Positions 1-7,311 of a DNA stretch of 13,486 nt are shown piece by piece. Under the pieces are notes generated by a model that was not told the origin of the DNA, did not search any database, and worked only from the letters and a program-made list of their open reading frames with translations. Every line of letters starts with the position of its first letter. Position 1 is the stretch's first letter. This stretch comes from Armatimonadota bacterium. GTDB taxonomy: Bacteria > Armatimonadota > DTGP01 > JAHWJO01. The DNA lies in the NCBI GenBank assembly GCA_019348365.1, contig JAHWJO010000057.1, positions 1-13,486 on the forward strand. Reading direction: 5' to 3'. The position numbers were made by a program, and so were the translations under genes.

Positions 1-474
1 CGACAGGATACCGGTGGGGATGGCGGAGATCATGACGATCAATGCAAAGCCCGCCATCAGGTAATTGATCGGCGTCTTGACCGGGCTCTGCCGCTTGATG
101 ATCGAATGGAAGGTGAACGCCACAAGGGTGATGACGGAGACCATCAGCGTGAGGCGCATCCCGGCCAGCGCGGGGAGAACTTCTTCTGGTCGGGTGTAGA
201 GGAGTCCGACGAAGGCCACCAGCCCCCAGAAGGGGTTCACAAAGATGGCGAGCAGCGCCAGGATACCGAGCGCCACCGCCATCACCTGAAGCTCGGAGGC
301 CATCGCCAGCCCGAGCGTGATCAGCAGCGGGACGGCCACGCCCAGCATGACCAGAAGAAAGAGGGGGGGAGCCATGGTGCGCGGCGTCCCTTCCCCTCGA
401 GTGCGGAGCCCGCTATAGGGCGACAACTCCGGCGGATCGGCGGGTTTCGCGGGGGTCGAGCGTTCCTGGATCAC
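1..474 (-). CDS. O-antigen ligase/polymerase-like membrane protein (Wzy/WaaL type), 5' part only
   Basis: This is the N-terminal part (158 codons) of a hydrophobic protein that continues past the left edge. It has about 33 polar residues, then closely spaced transmembrane segments (about residues 36-60, 62-78, 100-115 and 130 onwards). Between segments is a short loop containing YTRPEEVLPALAG, which resembles the loop I associate with O-antigen ligase/Wzy polymerases that join lipid-linked repeat units at the membrane. Two starts are possible. A GTG at 474 lies one base after the TAA of the upstream glycosylphosphotransferase, behind a GGGGG tract, and would be translationally coupled. An ATG at 375 lies behind a GAGGGGAAGGG purine run with rather long spacing. 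I give the longer form because the frame is open throughout and coupling suits an operon. The position after a sugar transferase and a Wzz-like gene supports the polysaccharide role. The family call rests on a short fragment, so another multi-pass polysaccharide protein remains possible. Confidence 0.62.
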   Translation of the reverse strand, partial: MIQERSTPAKPADPPELSPYSGLRTRGEGTPRTMAPPLFLLVMLGVAVPLLITLGLAMASELQVMAVALGILALLAIFVNPFWGLVAFVGLLYTRPEEVLPALAGMRLTLMVSVITLVAFTFHSIIKRQSPVKTPINYLMAGFALIVMISAIPTGILS

Positions 475-475
475 G

Positions 476-1546
476 TTACGGCCCCCAGTTGTAGCGTTGC
501 GGTAAAACCATGATCGTAAAGGTTCGGAAGAGAATGATGAGATCGAGCAGGACCGACTGGTGCGAAGCGTAGATCAGGTCGAACCGCAGCTTGTCCCGCG
601 CGTCGGTGTGGTACCCCGCGTAGACCTGGGCGAGGCCGGTGATGCCGGGCCGCACCTGGTGGCGCATGGCGTAGGTGGGGATCATCTGCTGATACTTTTT
701 GACGAAGTAGGGGCGTTCCGGTCGCGGCCCGACCAGGCTCATGTCCCCCTTCAGGACGTTCCAGAGCTGCGGGATCTCGTCGATGCGGCAGAGCCGGAGC
801 CACCGCCCGACCGCCGTCAGGCGGGGATCGTTCTTGCCGTTGGCGAGCACCGGTCCCGTGTTCGCCTCGGCGTTGTGCACCATGGTGCGAAATTTATAGA
901 GCGTGAACGGCTTGTTGTTGCGCCCGATCCGATCCTGGGAGAAGATGACCGGCCCCGGCGAGACGATCTTGATGAGTGCGGTGACCAGAAGAAGGAACGG
1001 GGCCAGCAGGATCAGGGCAAGGAAAGCGAGGGAGATATCGAAGGCGCGTTTGAAGAGTTCTCGGCATCGTCCCTGCGCGTGGAGCAGCTGCACGACGGCG
1101 ATGTCACCGTGACCGGACACGCTCGACATGTTCAGCATCGACTCGAAGGAGGTGGGGACCACCGAGATCTTCACGTCCGGATGGGTCGCCGCCAGCTCTT
1201 CCGCCGCCCGCTGCTGCCAGCTCGGGGCGTAGGCCACGAAGACCTGATCGATCAGGTACTCCTCGACGACGTTGACGATCTCGTCCCGCCGGCCGAGGAC
1301 GACGTGCTCCTCATCGCCGGGGAGGTCCATTTCGTCATCGATGAAGCCGACGATCTGGCATCGGGAGTCCGACTGAAGATTTCGCGCCAGCTCCCGGCCC
1401 ACCGCGCCGGCTCCCACGATCAGGGTGCGCCGGGGCCGGGTCTCGAGGCGGAAGCCGCCCTGATCCCAGCCCGTCGTGACCGGCTGAGAGGAATGCTTTG
1501 TTGAGGGATCGATGGTACCAGATGCAGATTTAAGAAAAGGAATCAT
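476..1546 (-). CDS. Polyprenyl glycosylphosphotransferase (sugar transferase), short form
   Basis: This 356-aa protein should transfer a sugar 1-phosphate from a nucleotide sugar to undecaprenyl phosphate, the first membrane step of exopolysaccharide synthesis. Residues 40-150 form a Rossmann-like domain with GAGAVG at 45-50 (the CoA-binding-like domain of this family). KRAFD (166-170) leads into one hydrophobic segment (171-192). The catalytic bacterial sugar-transferase domain follows, with YKFRTM (217-222), the DE dyad in RIDEIPQLWNV (D256, E257), GDMSLVGPRPERP (267-279) and RPGITG (299-304). The ATG at 1546 has GAGGG six bases upstream. Typical fused members carry four or five N-terminal membrane helices and run to about 460-500 aa. 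Those helices are absent here, and the 242-bp upstream gap cannot encode them. The gene sits between a Wzz/kinase-like gene and a Wzy-like gene that begins one base after its stop. The family call is firm; the sugar substrate cannot be read from sequence. Confidence 0.93.
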   Translation of the reverse strand: MIPFLKSASGTIDPSTKHSSQPVTTGWDQGGFRLETRPRRTLIVGAGAVGRELARNLQSDSRCQIVGFIDDEMDLPGDEEHVVLGRRDEIVNVVEEYLIDQVFVAYAPSWQQRAAEELAATHPDVKISVVPTSFESMLNMSSVSGHGDIAVVQLLHAQGRCRELFKRAFDISLAFLALILLAPFLLLVTALIKIVSPGPVIFSQDRIGRNNKPFTLYKFRTMVHNAEANTGPVLANGKNDPRLTAVGRWLRLCRIDEIPQLWNVLKGDMSLVGPRPERPYFVKKYQQMIPTYAMRHQVRPGITGLAQVYAGYHTDARDKLRFDLIYASHQSVLLDLIILFRTFTIMVLPQRYNWGP

Positions 1547-1787
1547 AACTTACCCTCAGCTAAGAAGGTCCCCCTTCGCGTGGGAGATCGCGCACGGTTC
1601 GGTCGGATTGAAGGGTGTTGCTGCCGCCTTAGCTTTCTGGTTATTCCATTATTTACAACGGTGGGGGCTGGGTGAGTCCTCCCGGCGAAGAACGGTTTTG
1701 TCACATTCGCCGGGAGGGTTGACTCCTCGTATCGCTCGTATCGACAGTAATGGATTCGACGCGAGCCGCTTTTTTTCCTCAAGTCGC
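1547..1787. other. Intergenic spacer with long hairpin between two polysaccharide genes
   Basis: This 241-bp non-coding spacer lies between two genes of the same strand, which is long for a tight operon. It holds the hairpin at 1674-1725, a doubled CGTATCG motif (around 1728-1743), and the GAGGG ribosome-binding site of the downstream gene near 1553-1557. I see no convincing promoter hexamers. Confidence 0.6.
1674..1725. repeat. Strong inverted repeat (12 + 4 bp stem, no U-tract)
   Basis: CCTCCCGGCGAA (1678-1689) pairs perfectly with TTCGCCGGGAGG (1706-1717) around a 16-base loop. After a 4-base bulge (1718-1721) the stem resumes with GAGT (1674-1677) against ACTC (1722-1725). In the direction of the flanking genes (minus) no T-run follows, so it does not look like an intrinsic terminator. 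A transcript-stabilising, processing or protein-binding element between the Wzz-like and sugar-transferase genes is more likely. This is inference. Confidence 0.7.
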
Positions 1788-4148
1788 TCAGGAAGCCGCT
1801 TCCTTCGCCTCTTTCGGGTCGTCCATCTCCTCCACCACGTAGTCGTTCCACCCTTCCTCCCGCGTGGGGCCGGTCGGGTGAATGTCGATGATGGCGGGGT
1901 TCTTGGGGAGGGGCGTTCCGGGCTGGAGCTGGGGAGCATCCACGGTTCGCGCCACGCTCTTCGGCGCTGCCCCGGTCGGCGCGGGAGAGGGATAGTAATG
2001 CTGGTAGTTCGGGGTGCTGTCGAGCATCTCCGCCGGCACGTCCGTCAGCACCACGCCCAGGTTGACCACGTTCGCCGCCTTCATGTGCTCCATCAACCGT
2101 TCTTCCGCCCCGCTCGGGGTCTCCAGAGCGCGGACGCAGAAGAAGGCGCCGTCCGCCACGGGGGTCAGGTTCAGCGCGTCCGTGAACGCGAGCGCGGAGG
2201 GAGTGTCGAAGAGGACGTAATCTGCGAACTCTTCCAGCCGGGAGGAGATCTCCTTCAGGTTGCGCGAGCGGAACAGCTCCCACGGGTTCGCGGGGGGCTT
2301 GCCGCTCGTGATCACATGAAGGTTCTCCACCGAGGTGGGATGGAGCGCCATCAACAGCTGCGCTTCCGCCCGCTTCTTCTCGGTCCGGAGCAGGCGCAGA
2401 TGCTCGATGCTCGTCTCGTGCAGGACGTGGCCCAGGCTCACTTCCGGCTCCTCGAGGAGGTCGGTGACCCCGAAATCGTTGGACAGGCCGAATAATTCAT
2501 GAAGCTTGGGAGTGCGGAAGTTGGCATCCACGATGACCACGCGATACCCCGCTTGAGCGAGGGTAATCCCGAGGTTAGTTACCGTTTGTGTTGTACCCTG
2601 TCCCGCCTTGGCTGAAACCACCATTGCCGACCGAATCTTTTGGTCACTCATATTCAGCAGGCGCAAAGCCAGGAAGTGGTACGCCTCCGAATTGAGGGAC
2701 TGCGGGGCGATCTCCGTAATCCGCGCCAGCTGGGCGGGGGAGAGGGCCGTCTGCGGCAGCGGAATCGCAGCGGTGACGGGCAGCGGGAGCAGCAGCTCGG
2801 CGTCCTCCACCGTCTTCACCCGGCGGTCGGCCAGATCGTTCAGGAGAACGAAGGCGCAGGCCAGCATGAGGGAACAGACGAAGGCGACGAAGAGGAACTT
2901 CTTGGTCCGACCGGCGGCGAGCGGGAGCGGCGGGTTGAACGGCTCCACCCGCGAGACGATCATGAGCGGGTTCTGTCGCTTCGCAATATCTAGGGCGGTC
3001 TGGGCCCGGTTCAGGTGAGCCTTGATGAGGGAGATGTTCTCCGTCTGCTCGGTGATCTCTGCCGCCAGCCGGCCCATCGGGCCGTTCGCGCTGCCGGTGA
3101 TCCGCATGCTGTTCCGCGCGCTGTTGATGGTCTGGGTAAGGGTGTTGGCATGGGCGCGGTACCCGTTCACCTCGCGCTGGAGGCTGGCGATGCTCTGCTG
3201 GAGGGGGCGCAGCTCCGGGTTGGGCTGCGGGAGCGATGCCCGGGAGTTCTTTTGCAGCTCCTCCTGCAATTGCCGGGTCAGGCCGTCGAAGGTCGCCTTG
3301 GCAATCTGAACCTCGATATGGTCATCGGTGTAGCGGGCGCGGAGGGCCGTCAGCCTGCTGTTGGCGGCGGCCTGGTCCTCCTCCAGTTTTTTGATCGTCG
3401 GATTCTCGCTGGCCGGGCGGCTGACGGTGATCGTCCGGGGGAGCGTTTGAAGCTGCTGCCGGCTCGCGTTCAGGCGGGCTTCCGCGAAGACCAGCTTCCC
3501 GGAAACGTCGTCATAATCCCGGTAGGCCTGCTGGAGACGGTTCACCGCCACTTGCAGGTCGTCGGTCTGGTTGCCCAGGATCCCGTAGCGGGATTTGAAC
3601 GCTTCCAACTGGTTCTGGGTCTTCATCAACTCCAGCTTGGCCTTGCGAAGCTCGTCCTGCCGGAGCTTAACGTCCTCTTCGGCCTGCCGGGTGTGGAGCG
3701 CGCGGTTCATCATCACGAGTTGGTCGGCCAGGGCGTTGGCGAGAATCCCCGCTCGTTCCGGGTTGCTGTCCTGCACCTGAAGCGCGAAGACGCGAGCGCT
3801 CACCGGCAGCACCTTGATCCCTTGCAGGGCATCGTCCGGGGCGAGGGGCTGCGGGAGCTTGCCCAGCGCCGGTTTCAACACCTCCGGACTCTTGACCAGG
3901 GTTTCAAAGTCGGCGGCCCGACCCTGCCCCGCCGGGGCGCCCTCCACGTACGTTTCGGAGTCCGATTCGTTCTGTCCCGGCATGGCGGGAAGCCGGGTAG
4001 TCGGGGCCTTGACGAATTTCACCGTCGCCTGCCAGTTGGACCCCAGCAGCCGCAGCATGCCGAAGGTCAGGAAGCAGGTGATCAGCACGCTGGCCGCGAT
4101 CAATCCCCAGCGTTTTTTTAATATTTCCACTGCGCGCCAAAATTCCAT
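1788..4148 (-). CDS. Wzz/BY-kinase fusion (chain-length determinant + tyrosine-kinase-like domain) with degenerate P-loop
   Basis: This 786-aa inner-membrane protein has the layout of polysaccharide co-polymerases that set chain length and couple synthesis to export. TM1 is at about 14-34. A periplasmic part follows, coiled-coil between about 155 and 390, with a proline-rich stretch at 402-410 before TM2 (416-436). A cytoplasmic MinD/CpsD-like domain follows, with EAYHFLALRLL (488-498), SAKAGQGTTQT (512-522), VVIVDANFR (537-545) and VLFDTPSALAFTDAL (645-659). Tyrosines near the end (715, 718, 719, 770) resemble the autophosphorylation cluster. The usual P-loop GxGK[ST] reads GQGTT, so the catalytic lysine is threonine (T519), and the second Asp of Walker A' is Asn (N543). 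Walker B looks intact. ATP hydrolysis or kinase activity is therefore doubtful, although the fold seems kept. The ATG at 4148 follows a GAGG ribosome-binding site. A sugar-transferase gene lies downstream on the same strand. The domain call is firm; the loss of activity is inferred. Confidence 0.93.
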   Translation of the reverse strand: MEFWRAVEILKKRWGLIAASVLITCFLTFGMLRLLGSNWQATVKFVKAPTTRLPAMPGQNESDSETYVEGAPAGQGRAADFETLVKSPEVLKPALGKLPQPLAPDDALQGIKVLPVSARVFALQVQDSNPERAGILANALADQLVMMNRALHTRQAEEDVKLRQDELRKAKLELMKTQNQLEAFKSRYGILGNQTDDLQVAVNRLQQAYRDYDDVSGKLVFAEARLNASRQQLQTLPRTITVSRPASENPTIKKLEEDQAAANSRLTALRARYTDDHIEVQIAKATFDGLTRQLQEELQKNSRASLPQPNPELRPLQQSIASLQREVNGYRAHANTLTQTINSARNSMRITGSANGPMGRLAAEITEQTENISLIKAHLNRAQTALDIAKRQNPLMIVSRVEPFNPPLPLAAGRTKKFLFVAFVCSLMLACAFVLLNDLADRRVKTVEDAELLLPLPVTAAIPLPQTALSPAQLARITEIAPQSLNSEAYHFLALRLLNMSDQKIRSAMVVSAKAGQGTTQTVTNLGITLAQAGYRVVIVDANFRTPKLHELFGLSNDFGVTDLLEEPEVSLGHVLHETSIEHLRLLRTEKKRAEAQLLMALHPTSVENLHVITSGKPPANPWELFRSRNLKEISSRLEEFADYVLFDTPSALAFTDALNLTPVADGAFFCVRALETPSGAEERLMEHMKAANVVNLGVVLTDVPAEMLDSTPNYQHYYPSPAPTGAAPKSVARTVDAPQLQPGTPLPKNPAIIDIHPTGPTREEGWNDYVVEEMDDPKEAKEAAS

Positions 4149-4250
4149 TATCCATCCTCTGCGCTCGGTTGGGTACCGGGTTGAACTCCTCCGCCTCCCC
4201 CATAGAGCGGGGGTTCAGGGGGCGTGTGAGATATAAACCAGGTGCCTCAA

Positions 4251-4278
4251 CGGCCTCATCCGTGCATGGACGAAGCCG
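4251..4278. repeat. 11-bp hairpin in the leader of the polysaccharide operon
   Basis: CGGCCTCATCC (4251-4261) and GGACGAAGCCG (4268-4278) pair over 11 positions, including two G-U pairs when transcribed leftward, with a 6-base loop. No T-run follows on the minus strand. It lies about 105-130 bases upstream of the Wzz/kinase start codon, so it would sit in the 5' leader. A regulatory or stabilising role is possible but not shown. Confidence 0.5.
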
Positions 4279-4701
4279 GCCTGACCGAAAAATCCTGTTT
4301 GTTGGGGGTACGGAGGCTCAGCGAATTATTCCATTAATAGATCTGCCATGTGAGGGCGTCTATATAGGTTTGTCACCGGAACGCGGGGAAAGTTACGGCT
4401 TCTCCCCTTGTCGGCTCGCGGGACGAGCGTCGTTGGGCGGGAGAGGGGCGCGGCAAAATTCCGCATGTGCTCCGAGTACAGGAAGAGTGGACGGTCGAGG
4501 TCCATCCTGAAAGGGTCAATGTCCTGCCTTCACGAGATCGAGTCCACCGTGGAGGTCGTTGGAGGGTCCGGTGGGGAAGGGGAGCGGGGGCCGGAAAGCC
4601 GTTTATGAGAGGAATGGAGTGCGGGACGGATCGAATCGGGGAGACGCTGTCCGCGCGTCCCTCCTCCGGCTCCCGAACGCCCCCTCCGGACTCACATCTC
4701 T

Positions 4702-4707
4702 ATTATA
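4702..4707 (-). promoter_or_regulatory. Candidate -10 box (TATAAT) for the polysaccharide operon
   Basis: On the minus strand the sequence reads CTTATAATAGAGATG, a perfect TATAAT. The hexamer 17 bases upstream (TGGGAC) is a poor -35. If used, it gives a leader of about 550 nt before the Wzz/kinase start at 4148. A perfect hexamer in GC-rich DNA is suggestive only. Confidence 0.3.
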
Positions 4708-5083
4708 AGCGGAGTCGGGGGAGAGTCCCAGAGGAAATACAAAAATCTGGCAGGCGGTTGTGAGAACGGGGGCGGTACCGCACCATGGCGTGAAGGGGAC
4801 GATAATCGATGCGCGCACGAATCCGACTCGTGAATTGGGGGCGCCGACCGTTGGAGAGGCACGATTCGGTAGGGAGGGCTGCCGGGAAGAATCGACAGAC
4901 TTCCTCCCGCCTGAAGCGGGCTTGAAACGCCCCGGACACAGGCGTGCAGCCACTTCGGAGGCGTGGGGCCGGTTCCGTGCGTTCCTCAGAGCTCCATTGA
5001 CCGGAAGTAATACCTAATGAGAAGCGCCAGGTGCGGTGGGAGTGAACTCCTCCGCTGGGTGGCCTTCGTTACACTACGGCCCA

Positions 5084-5103
5084 GTGTCGGCCTTCGCCGA
5101 CAC
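5084..5103. repeat. Perfect hairpin, 8-bp stem with CTTC tetraloop
   Basis: GTGTCGGC (5084-5091) and GCCGACAC (5096-5103) pair perfectly around CTTC. A closely similar palindrome, AGTCGGC ctgc GCCGACT, occurs at 13356-13373 near the other end of the window. Both probably belong to a dispersed family of GTCGGC-type palindromes. It lies about 170 bp beyond the stop of the PRC-barrel gene. Confidence 0.6.
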
Positions 5104-5106
5104 CCT

Positions 5107-5142
5107 TGAAGCCAGACGTAGAACTGAAGCCAGACGTAGAAA
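5107..5142. repeat. 18-bp tandem repeat, two copies
   Basis: TGAAGCCAGACGTAGAAC (5107-5124) is followed directly by a second copy differing only in its last base (5125-5142). It directly follows the hairpin at 5084-5103 and lies outside any credible gene. It is probably repeat debris downstream of the PRC-barrel gene; no function can be read from it. Confidence 0.7.
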
Positions 5143-5277
5143 TGGGGATCTATTCCCTTTCCATTGGGTGTTGCTTCGCTTCGTTCAGCGTGACGGGACG
5201 GCGTTTTGTTCGCCGATCCGGGCCTACTCGTCGCCCGTCGGGGAAGATTGCGCGGCGATCCAGAGATCGTACAGCTT

Positions 5278-6939
5278 TCAGGCCCGGCTGGCCAAGCTGG
5301 CGATTTCCAGGGTGATCTGCTGCCCCTGCGCAACGATCTGGCGGCCATCATCGTCAAGAATATCGCGGTCGGCGTATTTCCCAACGACGAACGGGATGAT
5401 GCCTTCTTTATTGCGGTTGATGGCCTCTTTAAGCTGTTCGGCAACCGGCTGTTCGGTGACCGGGGCCGTAGTCGCGGCGCGGCCGTTGGATCCCACCGGC
5501 GCGGCGGGCGTCTCTTCCGGCAGCTCTTCCTCGGTCGCTTCCAGCGACTCCATCTCCTCGGTGACTTCCAGTGCGGAGAGTCCCACGGTGGAAGGGGCCA
5601 CGTCCGACTCGCGGCTCAGGAGAGTGTCGGTCTCGTCTTCGGCTTCGTCCTCCTCCGGCGCGAGGATTGACGTGGAGGTATCCGGAGTATACGGGGAGGT
5701 GTCCTGCGTCGCTTCCTCGTAAGGCGCGGGGCTTGCGGCTCCCACGGGCTGAGCGAGCACGTCCTCCTCTTCAGCATCCATTTCGGGAGTGGCAATGGTA
5801 TGAAGGGTCGTGGCCATCGTATCAAGGGTCGTGGCCATCGTATCAAGGGTCGTGGCGAGGCCCTCCGGAGCCGCTTCTTCCAGGTCTTCCTCCTCGGTGG
5901 CGCCGGTGTCCGGCATGCCCGAAACCAGAGGGGATCCGGTCAAGGCCGGGGCTTCTTCCTCCATCTCTTCCGCCTCTTCCGCAACGGGGGATTCCTGTGC
6001 GGCGGTGGCGGCTGCCGTGGCGGGTTCGATCCGTTCTTCCGCTGCCGGAGCAGGGGTATAGGCGGGAGCTTCCCCGGTGGGCGGGGCGTACGTCGGCGCT
6101 TCCTCTTCGGTGGTCGGTTCGGCCACGGCGGCGCTGCCGGAGGTCAGGGGCGTTCCCAATCCGGCGGCTCCCCCTGCACCGCCGCTGTAACCGGCAGGGG
6201 CGGGGGCGGAATAATCAGCGGTTGCGGCGCCGGAGTTGTCAGGGGCGGCATCGGTCGTATCCGTGGCGCTGCCGGTCAGAGGAGTGGAAGGGGCAGGGGG
6301 AGGGGTGTAGGTGGCGGTCCCTCCGCCGAACGTTGCAGCCCCGGCGGACTCCACGCCCGCACCGCCGCCCGTGTAGGATCCGCCGCCCGCGCCCTGGCTG
6401 TCCGAACCGCCCTGGCCGCCCGCGCCGGGCGTTTCGGACCCGCCGGACGGGGGCGAGCCGTTCGGCGAAAGCATGGTGCTGTCGAGGATGACGACGGCTT
6501 TCCCGGATCGGACAAAGGCGTTGCGCGGCACCCAGACCGCCTCTCCGCCTTCGGGCCGCTCCAGCCGGAACTGCACGACATCCGCGTTCTTCTCATCAAA
6601 CGCCCAATCGGTCAACGTCCCCAGGCTCTGTCCACTCGCCGAGATGGCCTGCCGGACGCGCTTCTCCCGGTCCTCGTTCAGGTAGGCCTGGAGTTCGGAA
6701 ACCTGGGTGATGGGCCGAACTGCGTTCGCCGCCTTGACGATTACAGCATCCACGCCGAACGCCGAGACATCGGGGAACAGGATCGCCTTCCGCTCGGTGT
6801 ACCATTCGCCCGTGGAGATGCCAAAACCGATGATGCGGTTGTCAACGGGCTCCGTGATGAAGTGGGTCAGCACTCCGATCTCTTCACTCGTATCCAACGC
6901 AATCAAAGGGAGCGACAAACAGTCGTTGATTTCTTTCAA
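5278..6939 (-). CDS. PRC-barrel domain protein with long Ala/Pro/Gly/Glu-rich linker
   Basis: This is a 553-aa protein with no signal peptide or membrane segment. PRC-barrel-like folds are suggested at about residues 1-75 (LPLIALDTSEEIG...ISTGEW) and 100-155 (SLGTLTDWAFDE...VWVPRNAFV). Residues 160-490 are low complexity, first Gly/Ala/Pro-rich and then acidic, with three copies of a heptapeptide of the form ATTLDTM (about 363-383). The last 57 residues are again conserved-looking, including GKYADRDILDDDG, which resembles a C-terminal motif of some long PRC-barrel proteins. PRC-barrels occur in photosynthetic reaction centre H subunits and RimM and mostly bind other proteins or RNA; no specific role can be given. 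The frame extends to a TTG at 7023, but I chose the TTG at 6939 because it follows AAAGGAG at 8 bases and begins exactly at the first domain. It stands alone before the polysaccharide genes, separated by 1.1 kb. Confidence 0.8.
   Translation of the reverse strand: MKEINDCLSLPLIALDTSEEIGVLTHFITEPVDNRIIGFGISTGEWYTERKAILFPDVSAFGVDAVIVKAANAVRPITQVSELQAYLNEDREKRVRQAISASGQSLGTLTDWAFDEKNADVVQFRLERPEGGEAVWVPRNAFVRSGKAVVILDSTMLSPNGSPPSGGSETPGAGGQGGSDSQGAGGGSYTGGGAGVESAGAATFGGGTATYTPPPAPSTPLTGSATDTTDAAPDNSGAATADYSAPAPAGYSGGAGGAAGLGTPLTSGSAAVAEPTTEEEAPTYAPPTGEAPAYTPAPAAEERIEPATAAATAAQESPVAEEAEEMEEEAPALTGSPLVSGMPDTGATEEEDLEEAAPEGLATTLDTMATTLDTMATTLHTIATPEMDAEEEDVLAQPVGAASPAPYEEATQDTSPYTPDTSTSILAPEEDEAEDETDTLLSRESDVAPSTVGLSALEVTEEMESLEATEEELPEETPAAPVGSNGRAATTAPVTEQPVAEQLKEAINRNKEGIIPFVVGKYADRDILDDDGRQIVAQGQQITLEIASLASRA
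5791..5853 (-). repeat. 21-bp in-frame tandem repeat, three copies
   Basis: There are three consecutive 21-bp units (5791-5811, 5812-5832, 5833-5853). The last two are identical and the first has a few changes. They lie in the PRC-barrel gene and encode the heptapeptide repeats ATTLDTM, ATTLDTM and ATTLHTI. Because 21 is a multiple of 3, copy-number changes would keep the frame. Confidence 0.9.
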
Positions 6940-6945
6940 TTCACA

Positions 6946-6955
6946 GTCTCCTTTA
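6946..6955 (-). promoter_or_regulatory. Ribosome-binding site that decides the TTG start of the PRC-barrel gene
   Basis: On the minus strand AAAGGAG precedes TTG (6939-6937) with an 8-base gap. The upstream alternative TTG at 7023 has no comparable site, and the extra 28 residues it would add do not resemble the barrel domain. Confidence 0.75.
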
Positions 6956-7112
6956 TCCTGGAGCGCAACAGAGCTGTAAGGTGATGAAGGCGAACAGACA
7001 GGTCTCTTGTTGATTTGACCCAAACAAACTACTTTAGAATAGCAGCCCTGTTGACGCTCAGTAAATACCGTGTCCTATTTAAGTTAGGGAACGAAGGACG
7101 GAACCCTTTTGG

Positions 7113-7118
7113 ATTATA
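7113..7118 (-). promoter_or_regulatory. Candidate -10 box (TATAAT) for the PRC-barrel gene
   Basis: The minus strand reads GCACTATAATCC, a perfect TATAAT in a locally AT-rich stretch. The -35 region is weak. Transcription would start near 7106, giving a leader of about 165 nt before the TTG start at 6939. Confidence 0.4.
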
Positions 7119-7311
7119 GTGCATATTGATACATAAATGTCCGATAATGTCCAATTCAGGGACGGAAATCCGTACTAAAACGACTTTTCCAGGACGGATG
7201 CCAAGGCTCCCTGCTCCAGGAATTCCGATTCTCTCCACTATCCGTCCGAGCAGAGAGACTCCCTTCCATGTCCTTCCGACTCCCCTCCATGTCTATCCGA
7301 TTCCCTTTTCT

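Larger units (their letters stand above)
4149..5277. other. 1.1-kb non-coding region upstream of the Wzz/kinase gene
   Basis: I find no credible gene here. The open frames have unnatural composition, no ribosome-binding sites and no recognisable domains. The left half (4149-4710) looks like the promoter and leader of the polysaccharide operon on the minus strand. It has a perfect TATAAT (4702-4707), an 11-bp hairpin (4251-4278) and a CCCCC/GGGGG hairpin near 4201-4217, just upstream of the start of the next gene. The right half (about 5000-5220) is a cluster of small palindromes and an 18-bp tandem repeat. A stretch at 5171-5194 resembles half of the 88-bp repeats found elsewhere in the window. 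Confidence 0.6.

Noticed and set aside
363..369. Possible frameshift at a run of seven G in the Wzy-like gene
   Set aside because: Careful recount shows that the ATG at 375 and the downstream membrane segments are in the same frame through the run, so no frameshift is needed.
560..1504. Long plus-strand open frame (314 codons) opposite the sugar-transferase gene
   Set aside because: It is a frame opened by GC-rich codons of the minus-strand gene. Its translation is Asp/Arg/Gly-rich, without domains or a ribosome-binding site, while the opposite strand has clear catalytic motifs.
3015..4121. Plus-strand open frame of 368 codons opposite the Wzz part of the kinase fusion
   Set aside because: Shadow frame of the minus-strand gene; Leu/Arg/Gly/Val-rich with no domain and no start signals.
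4149..4710. Cyclic-di-GMP riboswitch in the leader of the polysaccharide genes
   Set aside because: The conserved core (GCAAAGCC-type and tetraloop/receptor sequence) was not seen on the minus strand of this region.
4603..4953. Minus-strand open frame of 116 codons in the long spacer before the Wzz/kinase gene
   Set aside because: Composition (Pro, Arg and Ser scattered without pattern) is unlike a folded protein, there is no ribosome-binding site, and a candidate promoter lies inside it.
5791..5853. Possible CRISPR-like array from three short repeats
   Set aside because: The 21-bp units are directly adjacent with no spacers, lie in frame in a coding region and encode heptapeptides.
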